From Micromonospora sp. WMMD812 (lineage in GTDB: Bacteria > Actinomycetota > Actinomycetes > Mycobacteriales > Micromonosporaceae): a stretch of 64,000 nt of DNA. A program made the position numbers and the translations under genes. Position 1 is the first letter of the stretch, and every line of letters starts with the position of its first letter. Positions 36,702 through 45,283 of this stretch are shown one piece after another. The notes beneath the pieces were generated by a model that ran no database searches, was not told the origin of the DNA, and saw only the letters and a list, made by a program, of their open reading frames with translations. The stretch is from positions 1,488,001-1,552,000 of the forward strand of contig NZ_CP114904.1 of NCBI RefSeq assembly GCF_027497215.1, read 5' to 3'.

Positions 36702-36891
36702 GCCCCAAGTGTGACCCCGCGGCTGGCGATCCGTCGATCGGCCACAGAGGTACAGGACAGGTAACCTCAAGTCGGTGTGAAGGAACGATCACGGCCGCGC
36801 GACTAGCCATGATGAAGAAGCTGAGCAGCGCAAACCGTGCGCAACATTCGTCAGCGTCCAGCGTTGTTCGCGCTCGTCGTCACTCAGCTCG

Positions 36892-37284
36892 TCACTCACC
36901 CACCGCCCGCACCTCGGCGGACTCGCGTGTCCATGATTGGTGCCACGCTTCGAGGCGCGCAACGACTTGCTCAAGGCTTACCTCGAATGCAGCATCGTCG
37001 AGGTCTCGTTCGCGGCGACAGCACCACAACTCATTAAGATCATCTTCGATCGCACCCAAGTCCATGAGCCGATCGGCGGATGCAAGAGCCGCGCCAATTG
37101 CCTCGTCCGCATTCTCGGAGCTGATGGTCACCTTGTCCGCGAGTACGGCGAGCGTGCAGCGCACCTCGGCGACGACGCCACGCCCGGCGATCTCCACGGC
37201 CCGTAGGGTGCCCACCGGACCGTGGATAATCTCGGCGAACAGGCCGAGGATCCGAGATCTGCGTACCACCACCTCGTCCTTCAT
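36892..37284 (-). CDS. orphan helical protein, unknown function
   Basis: A 130-residue protein with a good GAGGAG ribosome site before the ATG at 37284. The sequence is helical and acidic, with a Cys pair (NELWCCRRERDLDD) and a C-terminal helix (LEQVVARLEAWHQSW). No motif is recognised. Confidence 0.5.
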   Translation of the reverse strand: MKDEVVVRRSRILGLFAEIIHGPVGTLRAVEIAGRGVVAEVRCTLAVLADKVTISSENADEAIGAALASADRLMDLGAIEDDLNELWCCRRERDLDDAAFEVSLEQVVARLEAWHQSWTRESAEVRAVGE

Positions 37285-37913
37285 CGCCTACTCCTCTTCC
37301 GTCGCGACAGATCCAGCCTCGGCCACTCTCGGATAACCCAGAGTCCTCAGCGTCGTCAAGCTGCTATTGACGCCGCGCGACTGTCCCGCGCCTCACAGAT
37401 GGTTGACACGGCGGCCTGGGTTGATGCTCGACATGATCGTCCCGCGTCATGTTGAGCCCGCGGCTCGCAGCAAGACCGGAGGTTCAACAGGCCAGGTGCG
37501 GCTAAAGGGGATCCAGAAGCAGCACGCCCCCGTAGGGGTGGATCGGCAGGTCAAGCCAGGCCGCTGGGGCCAGCCGTACAGCCATCCATCCGTACAGCCA
37601 GGCCCGCCCGCTGACGCCGACGCTGCCCGACAACGACGGACGGGCTGACCAGCAGCGCCATCACCTGACCAGCCGTCCCCGATCTTCTTCTAAACCCCAG
37701 GCCGCTCCGGGTCCCCGCGCCGTCGCTTGACAACCGCCATTGAGACTCGGCGGTAAGGCGCTCCACCTTGTCCCCGCCCGAGGAGGCTGGACGGTCTGCC
37801 GACTGCCCGACGAGGAGATCTGCCTACTTAGCGGCCAGTAGCTGCTGGAACTCAGCCCAGCCCGACACGTATGGTCCTCGTGCGGGCGGCTAAGCAGGAA
37901 GAGCGAGGAACGA
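37285..37913. other. intergenic with IS110 tail remnant
   Basis: No intact gene. The segment ~37605-37760 resembles the 3' end of the IS110 wreck at 53574-54577: both contain a GCTGC-CGACAAC stretch followed by CTTGACAA-CG-CATTGAGA-TC-GGCGG. Confidence 0.4.
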
Positions 37914-38345
37914 GTGGTTCGCTGGAAGGTTATCGCTGGAAATTTGCCCCTGTCGGTTGCCGGCCGGTTTAAGCCGTGGGCGATTTCGGTGGGACACAGC
38001 AAGTTGCTTCTGCGAGGGGTAATCGGAGATCCGGAGGGCGACGAACCGTTGCGGGTCTTCGATCTCCTCTTCCAGGATGTCTCGCGCATTTGCTTGGCCG
38101 ACGCCTACTCAGAACTGTATCTTCGGGCGGCCCCGGAGGCTCGGCGGGCTGCCGAGGCGGAGCGCTTGGGTGTGCGGTGGCCAAGCGCGACGATGTACCT
38201 CGTGGATCGAACGCGAGACACCGACTATGTGGTCGCTGGCCGGGTGTACTGGGCCGCGGTAACCGTCCCACCCGGAGCGTCCAGTCCCTTACTCTCCGAT
38301 GATCCAGACGGTCAGGAGATTGCTGACGTTCTCTACTTCGCCTGA
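37914..38345 (+). CDS. orphan protein, unknown function
   Basis: A 143-residue protein with GTG start and a GAGCGAGGAA ribosome site. It begins with hydrophobic strands (WKVIAGNLPLSVAGRF; ISVGHSKLLLRGVIGDPEGD) and ends GQEIADVLYFA. There is no known motif. It is followed 204 bp later by another small gene on the same strand. Confidence 0.55.
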   Translation: MVRWKVIAGNLPLSVAGRFKPWAISVGHSKLLLRGVIGDPEGDEPLRVFDLLFQDVSRICLADAYSELYLRAAPEARRAAEAERLGVRWPSATMYLVDRTRDTDYVVAGRVYWAAVTVPPGASSPLLSDDPDGQEIADVLYFA

Positions 38346-38549
38346 GTGAGCGGCTTGCGCCGCGACCGCTCGGTCAAACTGCGTCGTCCCCTCCGCTTGT
38401 GGGCTGTGCCGGTAGCGTGCCATTCGGTGAGGCAACAGGGGCCAGCCGAGGCCAGGCGAGAACGCTGCGGCCAGGGCGCTAACCCAGTAGACAGCCGGAC
38501 ATCGACAATTCCCAAGACAGTCTCGCGAGCTGCTTCATATGCTGGGCAG

Positions 38550-38795
38550 GTGTCGGAGGCTGTGCTGCCAGAGCAGCTGGCGCGACAGCTCGCGCAGACT
38601 GCGTCGAGCGAGGATCCTCCGCGCGTCCTCGAGGCGATAGCCACAGAGCACCTGCGAGCCGGGGCTTCCCGGGAAGCCCTGCTCGGGGTCTGCGAGGTAG
38701 CTCGCCACAGGTGCGAGGACGAGACTGCCGAGGAGCACATCCTGGACTTGATGGATCGGCTGTCGGGCTGGTGTGCTCCGAGCGCCCGTCTTTAA
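38550..38795 (+). CDS. small helical orphan protein
   Basis: An 81-residue all-helical protein: LARQLAQTASSEDPPRVLEA, LRAGASREALLGVCEVARHR and the terminal EEHILDLMDRLSGWCAPSAR. The GTG at 38550 is chosen at the start of the protein-like sequence; the GTG at 38562 is an alternative. The pattern resembles a small actinobacterial family ending L-x-D-x-M-D-x-L-x-G-W-C, perhaps immunity-like. Confidence 0.55.
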   Translation: MSEAVLPEQLARQLAQTASSEDPPRVLEAIATEHLRAGASREALLGVCEVARHRCEDETAEEHILDLMDRLSGWCAPSARL

Positions 38796-38801
38796 GAACT
38801 T

Positions 38802-39116
38802 CTAACTCTTTGAGCGTTGGAGTCGGCGCCAGCAGATGATGGCGCAGGCGAGGATGAGGAAGGCTTCGCGGATGTCGTCGCGGACCTCCCAGCGATACGT
38901 AGCCGGCGGAAGCAGTGCAGCAGGGCGATGGTCTGCTCGACTACCCATCGTCGGGTGCCGAGGCCGGAGCCGTGGGCGACGCCGCGTCGGGCGATGACCG
39001 GGGTGTTGCCACTGTCGCGGAGCTGGCGGCGGTAGATGTCATAGTCGTAACCCCGGTCGGCGTAGATCCGCTCGGGTCGCTGTCGGGGCCTGCCGCGGAT
39101 GCCCTTGATCCGGGGA
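38802..39116 (-). pseudogene. IS5-family transposase C-terminal remnant (frameshifted)
   Basis: The leftward frame reads IKGIRGRPRQRPERIYADRG then YDYDIYRRQLRDSGNTPVIA, then RRWVVEQTIALLHCFRRLRI. After a one-base deletion at ~38903 it resumes WEVRDDIREAFLILACAIIC. This is the C-terminal half of an IS5-family transposase; one frameshift and loss of the N-terminus make it non-functional. Confidence 0.85.
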
Positions 39117-39159
39117 ACCCGACGCCAAACCCGGCACAGGACTCACCAGCCTTCATGCC

Positions 39160-39510
39160 CTCCATGACGTGCACCTGCGCGGGCTGGTCCACACACGCCG
39201 ACCCGACCTGGCCACCGACCTGCTCGGTTCGCGACCATATGTCCGCGACTGCGATACCACCGCAATGGCAGGCGATTTCCACGTCACCACCGGCGAAGTG
39301 CTCTTGGCCTGCGCCGACACGTCCCAAGCCGAAGCGGCGTTCCAATCGGCCATCACCATCGCCGAGGAGCACCGCCTACCTCACCAGATCCCGCGCACCC
39401 TCCGGTCCTGCACATCGCGTCTTCCCGCTGTCGGGGAACTCGCGCACCAAGCGCTGGAAAGGCTTCGCATCCCCGCGTCCAACCCGGCCGGCAGCACGCA
39501 GGCACCGTAA
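39160..39510 (+). pseudogene. C-terminal fragment of an HTH-TPR regulator
   Basis: The frame VHLRGLVHTRRPDLATDLLG..RPYVRDCDTTAMAGDFHVT..GEVLLACADTSQAEAAFQSAI..HRLPHQIPRTLRS has the look of the C-terminal TPR part of actinobacterial XRE-type regulators. The DNA-binding half is missing and an IS5 remnant lies exactly at the break, which suggests that an insertion removed it. Confidence 0.5.
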
Positions 39511-39599
39511 TCGGCATTCGCGACGCGCGACACCCGTGGGCCGCGACCATCCGAGTCGACCGCAAGCGTGACGACCACACGGGGCTGAGGCGTTGTCGG

Positions 39600-39628
39600 C
39601 GGCCCGGCACACCCTGTGTGCCGGGCCG
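39600..39628. terminator. hairpin terminator
   Basis: A perfect 13-bp stem with 3-base loop CCT, between the TPR fragment and the stop of the methyltransferase on the other strand. No T-tract. Confidence 0.75.
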
Positions 39629-39654
39629 GGGCATGGGGCGTCAGGACGCGCGGC

Positions 39655-40488
39655 TTAGCGCTTGCGGCCCACGCCGCCGACGGCGTCGATGTCGGCCGGC
39701 GTGTCGACGTCGTCGTCGGGCCGCCACTGCGGGCACGGTACGATGCCCGGCTCCACCAGTTCCAGGCCCTCGAAGAACCCGGCGATCTGGTCGGGCGAGC
39801 GCAGCGTGTACGGCATCGCCCCGGTGTCGTTGTAGTCGTCCTGCGCCTGCTGCATCTCCGAGCTGATCAGGCTGGTGCCGTCGTTGAGCGAGAGGTAGCT
39901 GCCGGATGGCAGCGGCGACAGCAGTTCGCGCGTGACTGACCGGGCCATTTCGTAGTCGGGTACGTGGCCCATGACGCCGCTGAGGATCAGCCCGATCGGC
40001 TGCTGGAAATCGAGCGTCTTGCCGGCCTCGGCGATGACCGCGGCGGGATCGTGGAGGTCCGCGTCGAGGTAGGCGGTCTTGCCCTCGGGCGTGCCGACCA
40101 GCAGCGCACGGGCGTGCACCAGCACTAGCGGGTCGTTGTCGACGTAGACGATCCGGGCGTCCGGCAGAATCCGCTGCGCCACCTCGTGGGTGTTGTTGGC
40201 CGTCGGCAGCCCGGTGCCGACGTCGAGGAACTGGCGGACGCCCGACTCGACGGCGAGGAACTTGATCGTGCGGACGAGGAACTGCCGGGAGGCGCGGGCG
40301 ACGTCGACGACCCCGGGGTAGACCTGGCGGTACTGGTCGCCCGCTTCACGGTCGACCGCGAAGTTGTCCTTGCCGCCGAGCCAGTAGTTCCAGATCCGCG
40401 CCGAATGCGGTATCGACGTGTCGATCTTCTGCTGCGCGTCGAGCTTGCCCGGCTCAGGTCGGCCGCTTGCCGGCGAGTCCACGGTCAC
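39655..40488 (-). CDS. SAM-dependent methyltransferase, DUF574 type
   Basis: A 277-residue protein of the actinobacterial DUF574 (Methyltransf_19) family: N-terminal IPHSARIWNYWLGGKDNFAVD signature, SAM-binding FLDVGTGLPT, ARIVYVDNDPLVLVHARALL and the VMGHVPDYE segment. The GTG at 40488 is the likely start; the longer frame upstream lacks homology. Substrate is unknown. Such genes are numerous in Streptomyces-like and Micromonospora-like genomes and support the actinomycete assignment. Confidence 0.92.
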   Translation of the reverse strand: MTVDSPASGRPEPGKLDAQQKIDTSIPHSARIWNYWLGGKDNFAVDREAGDQYRQVYPGVVDVARASRQFLVRTIKFLAVESGVRQFLDVGTGLPTANNTHEVAQRILPDARIVYVDNDPLVLVHARALLVGTPEGKTAYLDADLHDPAAVIAEAGKTLDFQQPIGLILSGVMGHVPDYEMARSVTRELLSPLPSGSYLSLNDGTSLISSEMQQAQDDYNDTGAMPYTLRSPDQIAGFFEGLELVEPGIVPCPQWRPDDDVDTPADIDAVGGVGRKR

Positions 40489-40705
40489 GATGAACACCTT
40501 CGTTTCGACTGCGTTCGCGGGATTGAGGTCGCGGACCGGTCCATTCGGGGAAGTCACGATCCGCAACCGTGTCACGGTATAGAAGGACAGGGATGAACGC
40601 CACTGCCGGATGGTTCTTCGCCCGATCGTCGGCTCGTCTACACGACCCCGCGGTCGCCGCGCGGGACCTCGCCGCATCGATCGAGCTCACCGGAGGACCC
40701 CACTC

Positions 40706-40840
40706 ATGATCACCATGCCGCTCACCATCGATAGGATTCCCGACATAGAGAAACCTGTTGGCGTCTACTTCCTCGCCGACAAGCTTGATGACACCGAGGT
40801 CTACCAGGACCGGCCGCCCACGCCGGCGACGACAGACTGA
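40706..40840 (+). CDS. 44-residue small protein or peptide
   Basis: ATG with a CGGAGG site 7 bases upstream; codes for 44 residues beginning MITMPLTIDRIPDIEKPVGV and ending with an acidic Pro/Thr-rich tail. No Cys or membrane helix. It is in the gap between two leftward genes, on the opposite strand. It might be a peptide precursor or small regulator; no modification enzyme is adjacent. Confidence 0.4.
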   Translation: MITMPLTIDRIPDIEKPVGVYFLADKLDDTEVYQDRPPTPATTD

Positions 40841-40955
40841 CAGCTACCGCCGGTGATGCCTGGTGGGCAACGCTCGCCGTAACGCTCGCTGCGACCCGGA
40901 CAACCCGCCGCAGCGGCCCACGGGATTCCTGCCGGAGCTGACCTGAAGCCACTCC

Positions 40956-41681
40956 TTACTCGGAACCTGGCCCGGCCTGTCGACGGCGCATCGTGCGGAT
41001 CCACCCCTGGGCGGTATGCCGGGGCACGTCGTAGTGGTCGGCGACGGCAGCCACACTCCCGGCTTGCTGGTAGACCGCTTCGAGATCGGCCGGCGAGCGC
41101 CGGTACACCCGCCCCTTGCCTGCAGAGGATGTGGCTTTCGCGGTCCGCTTCGTGGCCTTGCCCGCCGTATTCGTGGCCTTGGCACCCGCTGCGGTCTTCT
41201 GCTTGCCCGCTCGGCTGCGGGTCACGCCAGCGCCCGGCACCCGGCTGGCCTTCTTCGCCTCGCTTGCCTTGGTCGCCGGTGACGCCTGCTTGGGCACCAC
41301 GACGTCAACCGCACCAGCGCCCTCAGGGCTACTCGTAGCCGGCTCATCAGCGGCCGCCGTAGGGGCGGTGGCCTGGACCGCCGCCGGCCCGGCGGCGGGC
41401 TCACCGTTCTCAACGGACACACCGCCGGCTGCGGGCACCTCGTCGGATACGGCAATGGGCGGCGTAGCTATCGCCTGCTGGCCGCTGGCGGCGGGCGCGA
41501 TCGCCCTCAAGAGCAGGTCCAGGTCGACCGCGGGGATCTGGCCCACGGTCAGCCCGTCGCCCTGCCCGGCCCGTACCACCAGTTCGGTGATGCGTGGCGT
41601 GGTGTCATTCACCTCGACCTTCAGGGTTGTGGTCGCGTGACTGGGATCGTCTGCGGCGATGGTGATGGTGTAGGAACTCAT
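40956..41681 (-). CDS. Ala/Lys-rich protein with C-terminal helix-turn-helix
   Basis: A 241-residue protein. The N-terminal ~70 residues are a strand-rich domain (SSYTITIAADDPSHATTTLK; ITELVVRAGQGDGLTVGQIP). A long Ala/Pro/Thr then Lys/Ala-rich linker follows (many KA and KK pairs), and the C-terminus ends RSPADLEAVYQQAGSVAAVA..HYDVPRHTAQGWIRTMRR, a helix-turn-helix. The ATG at 41681 has GGAGG about 10 bases upstream. The layout resembles nucleoid-associated or DNA-bridging proteins of actinobacteria; the exact role is unknown. Confidence 0.7.
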   Translation of the reverse strand: MSSYTITIAADDPSHATTTLKVEVNDTTPRITELVVRAGQGDGLTVGQIPAVDLDLLLRAIAPAASGQQAIATPPIAVSDEVPAAGGVSVENGEPAAGPAAVQATAPTAAADEPATSSPEGAGAVDVVVPKQASPATKASEAKKASRVPGAGVTRSRAGKQKTAAGAKATNTAGKATKRTAKATSSAGKGRVYRRSPADLEAVYQQAGSVAAVADHYDVPRHTAQGWIRTMRRRQAGPGSE

Positions 41682-41843
41682 CGAATCGTGGCCTCCAATG
41701 TGGACACCGATAGTTGCCTCATGTAAGACGTCCGGCAATGCGACAGGAGCTCCACCTGTTCGCAGGTCGGTGTTGGTGACGAAAGTACCGCAGATCCCCC
41801 TGAGCTGATATTTCACCCATCACCGATCATCCAGGTCGGTGGC

Positions 41844-41960
41844 TCAAGCGGTACGACGCCGCGTGTTCTTGATCCTGCCGGCGACGGCGGTTGCGGCCTC
41901 ACGGTGCAGCCGCTTGACGACGCTCTGGTAGGTGTCGCGGGTGAGTGTCGCGCGGTTCGT
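41844..41960 (-). pseudogene. tyrosine recombinase C-terminal fragment
   Basis: The leftward frame ends TLTRDTYQSVVKRLHREAAT..AVAGRIKNTRRRTA. The T-L-T-x-D-T-Y motif with Tyr as nucleophile and following amphipathic helix match the end of phage/plasmid integrases. Upstream, sequence in the same frame is not integrase-like, so only the tail survives. Confidence 0.45.
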
Positions 41961-42612
41961 GCCAGCGCCGACCCAGAACAGCGACGCCGAACGGCTCCCG
42001 GTCTGCTCCCCCAAACCCCTGATGGTCACCGCCCAGCTCGACCACGGCGCCCAATACGCCCGCGTCATTGAGACGGTGAGAGAGAACGTCGACCAGGTGT
42101 GGCGCTCGCCACCTCCGCGTGGAACCGGCACACATGCTTGGACGCTAGGGTCCAGATCTGGGTTCCCGGAAGCGCTGCTGGGAGGTTGCCGGATGATCGT
42201 GTCGCACCCAGCAAGGCGGGCCATCTAACATCCCCCCCGGCCTGCTCATAACCGATGCAGGCCACAAGCCCGGCATGGTCAGGGCGGTCAGGCGTGCACG
42301 TTTGCGAGCGGCGCCGCGACGTCTTAGGATGGACCAAACCGTCCTGTCATTTCATGGTCGACGGAGCGACCGAACTCATCGGGCCAACGACCTGCCGCTA
42401 CTCGAGGACGGTGCATGCAGGAGCCGCCAGCCGCGGAACCGACTGCGGCGGGCGCGCGCCGAGGCCCGACCGAGATTGCGACGTAGTCGCCGAAACGGCG
42501 CGACGAATCTGACACCAACTAGACGGCACGACCGCTCACGCCAGCACCGCATCTGCGGCACGGAACACAACCCAGCTCGGCGAAAGCCGAACTCCACGAC
42601 AAGGAGCAAGAA
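41961..42612. other. intergenic, no intact gene
   Basis: Open frames here are short and inconsistent. It may hold further decayed parts of the integrase or an associated element; nothing else is recognisable. Confidence 0.35.
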
Positions 42613-42993
42613 ATGAACGAAACCAAGCAGTCCGCCGAAGATCTGGCAATCCTCGAACAGCTCAACCTCGACTACATCCACTCGGACGAGGCCAGCGATG
42701 CCAAGCGCTTCAGTGAATTCCTCGCCGAAGATTTCATCGCGCAGACACCGGGTGTCACCCGCAACCGAGAGGAGTACCTCGAATACATCGCCAAGCCCCG
42801 ACCCATCAAAGACATCACTTTGCACGACTTCAAGATCCGCATCCTCGGCGACGTTGCGCTGATCCACGGCCGCGTCACCTACACCATGATCGCCGATGGA
42901 GTGGTGCAAGAAGCGCTGTACACGGACGTGTACCAGAAGCGCGAGGGCACCTGGGTCTGCGTCTCCGCCTGCGCGATCGCCCCGGGCGCCTGA
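42613..42993 (+). CDS. DUF4440 / SnoaL-like NTF2-fold protein
   Basis: A 126-residue protein of the DUF4440 (NTF2) type: LAILEQLNLDYIHSDEASDA at the N-terminus, FLAEDFIAQTPGVTRNREEY, HDFKIRILGDVALIHGRVTY and the terminal REGTWVCVSACAIAPGA with the conserved WxC/V pattern. AAGGAG site before the ATG. Family members are stress-associated small-molecule binders or isomerases. Confidence 0.85.
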   Translation: MNETKQSAEDLAILEQLNLDYIHSDEASDAKRFSEFLAEDFIAQTPGVTRNREEYLEYIAKPRPIKDITLHDFKIRILGDVALIHGRVTYTMIADGVVQEALYTDVYQKREGTWVCVSACAIAPGA

Positions 42994-43082
42994 CCCGCCA
43001 GCATGTCTGATATTCCGGCCCAGGCACGCTACGAACAGTTCTTCGAACTCCATCGTGGCCCCGATACGTTGAAGGGTGACCG

Positions 43083-43451
43083 ATGAGCAGCGAGGGGCAG
43101 GCACTGGTAGGCGAGGAGTTGATCGACAGCCTCGATCGGGGCCGCTTTGAGCTCTACCGCGACGGCGAGCTAGTCGGCTGGCTCTACTACACCCACCTGA
43201 AGCCCAACCGGTACGCCCTCCGGCACACCGAAGTCGAGTCGAGTCATCAACATCAAGGCGTGGCGGGCGCGATGGTGCGGCGAGTACTCGACGAGATCCG
43301 CGCCCGCGAAGGCACGATCACCGCAATCTGCCCCTTTGTGGTCGACTACCTCTCGCAAACGACCACCTATGCCGATCTGATCGACGCCCGACACCCGGGC
43401 TACTCCGATCGTGCTGCTGCCGAGTCGGCGCGGGCGAAGGCCGGTGGCTGA
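43083..43451 (+). CDS. YjdJ/Acetyltransf_CG-type GNAT protein
   Basis: A 122-residue minimal GNAT domain: RFELYRDGELVGWLYY first strands, TEVESSHQHQGVAGAMVRRV acetyl-CoA loop and AICPFVVDYLSQTTTYADLI, the CP.V..Y motif of the COG2388/YjdJ subgroup. AAGGG ribosome site. Ends ~90 bp after the DUF4440 gene and is probably in the same transcript. Confidence 0.85.
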   Translation: MSSEGQALVGEELIDSLDRGRFELYRDGELVGWLYYTHLKPNRYALRHTEVESSHQHQGVAGAMVRRVLDEIRAREGTITAICPFVVDYLSQTTTYADLIDARHPGYSDRAAAESARAKAGG

Positions 43452-43504
43452 AACGACCGGGCCGCGCGCTGGAGACCCCTCGGACGAGCCCTGTCACGGC
43501 CTCA

Positions 43505-43606
43505 CGACGTGATCGCGCGGTGGCCTGATTTCTTCGCAGCACCCGCCGTGTCACGCGCGGCAAACCGCCACGCGGTCAAGCCCGCCGCGCCGTCACCTGG
43601 ACCTGA
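43505..43606 (+). pseudogene. IS5-family 3' end fragment
   Basis: Translating with one base deletion near 43540 gives ..RWPDFFA / TRRVTRGKPPRGQARRAVTW then T-stop. This parallels [20 protein letters not shown] ending TFTWT-stop at 33488, showing a second, more decayed copy of the same IS5 end. Confidence 0.6.
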
Positions 43607-43715
43607 TCGACCCCATCTCAACGTGCTCTGAGCGCCTGAACGACGAGTTCGGAGGTCGCCAGCAGGAAGACCGGACTGCTGCGAGCCTGCTTCGATGACA
43701 GGGCTGGGTATCGAA

Positions 43716-44198
43716 TCACCCGAGGGGCGCCGCCGTGGGCATGGCACCCTCGGCGATCTTGAGTCGCGTCCAGATGTTCATGTTGATCACAACGGCTACG
43801 ATCTCCAGGATCTCGTCCTCCGTGAAGTGCGTGGCCAGCCGGTCGTGTGCCTCCTGGATCCGCTGGTCGACGGTGGCGTCGGCGGCTCGGGTCAACGCCT
43901 CGGTGTAGGCCAGCGCGGCTCGCTCCGCCTCGGTGAACAGGTGTGTCTCCCACCACGCGGTGAGCGTCTCGACCTTGGACTGCGGGATGTCGGCGGTGCG
44001 CGCAGCGGCGTGGTGCACCAGAAGGCAGTAGCTGCAGTTGTTGATTTGTGCGACGCGTAAACGCAGAGGCTGGGCCAGGGTCCGTTCCACCCGGAGCGTG
44101 GCGGTATGGCCGAAAGCTGCGGCCCCAGCGTTTGCCAGAGCCATGAGTTGCTCGTTCGACGCGGCGTTCAGTCGGACGTTCTGGATCCTGGTATCCAA
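43716..44198 (-). CDS. AhpD/carboxymuconolactone decarboxylase-family protein
   Basis: A 160-residue helical protein with the AhpD CxxC catalytic pair in NNCSYCLLVH and the downstream ALAYTEALTRAAD and EILEIVAVVINMNIWTRL helices typical of the family. The start is a TTG at 44198 with a CAGGAGG site 9 bases upstream. Such proteins act as thiol peroxidase partners or lyase-like alkylhydroperoxidases in oxidative-stress defence. Confidence 0.9.
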   Translation of the reverse strand: MDTRIQNVRLNAASNEQLMALANAGAAAFGHTATLRVERTLAQPLRLRVAQINNCSYCLLVHHAAARTADIPQSKVETLTAWWETHLFTEAERAALAYTEALTRAADATVDQRIQEAHDRLATHFTEDEILEIVAVVINMNIWTRLKIAEGAMPTAAPLG

Positions 44199-44507
44199 GG
44201 GATGACCTCCTGTAGGTCACAACGACAGCACCGCGGGGTGGGCACGTCCACGTCCGTACGGCCGCGCCCTGTCCGGCCGAAAGCGGCACCCGCGGTGGCC
44301 TGAGCTGCGATCGAACCGCTTTTGCGGGGACCCGGATTGAGGCTAGTCGTCCGGCTCCAGTAGGTAGGCATCCTTCGGAGGTGAGTACCGGTAGAGGTCG
44401 CTGGCGCACCAGCGCAGCATGCGCTGTATCGGCCGTTCAGTCGTCTGTGGCGGACGATCGGCCATTTCCATGTGCATGTGCCCATTCACGACGGCTACGA
44501 AGTACGG

Positions 44508-45221
44508 GTGACCAACGAGGTAACCGTTCCCCTGCTGCCCTGCGCCTCTATCGACGACATCGTCGCCTTTTACGAGGTGCTCGGGTTTCACACCACCTAC
44601 AAGCAGCGCAAGCCCAACCCGGCCGTGGGGTTACAACGTGAAGATCTACATCTGCAGTTCTTCGAGATGGCGGGGTTCGATCCGGCGCAGTCCTACGGTT
44701 CGTGTATCGTGCTGACCCCGGACACGGGGCAGCTGTACCGGGCTTTCGCGGCGGGAATGCGCGCCGCGTACGGCAAGGTATTGGTCTCCGGGACGCCGCG
44801 GATGACCCGGCCCCGGGCGCGGAAGAACGCCGACGGGCTGAGCGGCTTCAGCGTCATCGATCCAGGCGGCAACTGGATCCGCGTCTTCCAAAACGCCCCG
44901 GCCTCCCCCGCGCCGGCGTCGACTGGGCGGCTGGGCAAGGCGATGGCGAACGCCGTCGTGCAGTCCGACTCCAGAGGGGACGCCCGGCAGGCGGCTCGGA
45001 TTCTTGACAGTGCGTTGGCCCATCCCGAGGCAGATGACGACCCAGTCGCGTTGGTGGAGGTGCTCGTCTACCGCGCTGAGGTTGCGATGGTCCTGAACGA
45101 TCCGGCCACGGCGGTCGAGATGCTGGCCCGTGTTGACCGCGTCGCGTTGAGTGCGGACGAAGCCACGCGGGCTGCTGCTGCGTATGAGGCCGCTACCGAC
45201 CTTGCGGCGGCGCTGTCCTAG
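44508..45221 (+). CDS. VOC-domain protein with C-terminal helical extension
   Basis: A 237-residue protein. Residues 1-~135 form a bleomycin-resistance/VOC fold (VTVPLLPCASIDDIVAFYEV; LQREDLHLQFFEMAGF; GFSVIDPGGNWIRVF). The remaining ~100 residues are helical and TPR-like (ARQAARILDSALAHP; VALVEVLVYRAEVAMVLNDP). The GTG at 44508 is preferred as the start of homology. The gene may act in antibiotic or electrophile sequestration. Confidence 0.8.
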   Translation: MTNEVTVPLLPCASIDDIVAFYEVLGFHTTYKQRKPNPAVGLQREDLHLQFFEMAGFDPAQSYGSCIVLTPDTGQLYRAFAAGMRAAYGKVLVSGTPRMTRPRARKNADGLSGFSVIDPGGNWIRVFQNAPASPAPASTGRLGKAMANAVVQSDSRGDARQAARILDSALAHPEADDDPVALVEVLVYRAEVAMVLNDPATAVEMLARVDRVALSADEATRAAAAYEAATDLAAALS

Positions 45222-45232
45222 GTGCCGCATTC

Positions 45233-45283
45233 AGCCGACACCGTGCCCTGGCTGAGACCTTGAGCCAGGGCACGGTGTCGGCT
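45233..45283. terminator. bidirectional hairpin terminator
   Basis: A perfect 21-bp stem (45233-45253 with 45263-45283) and a 9-base loop, in the 60-bp gap between the VOC gene and the convergent Tn3-type pseudogene, overlapping the latter's stop codon. Confidence 0.85.

Noticed and set aside
41932..42228. Plus-strand 98-residue frame opposite the integrase tail
   Set aside because: Minus strand shows the better match (recombinase tail); the plus frame lacks a ribosome site and motifs.
44343..44475. Minus-strand 44-residue frame ending YRYSPPKDAYLLEPDD
   Set aside because: It has protein-like character but no clear ribosome site and overlaps the promoter of the VOC gene, so it was not listed as a gene.
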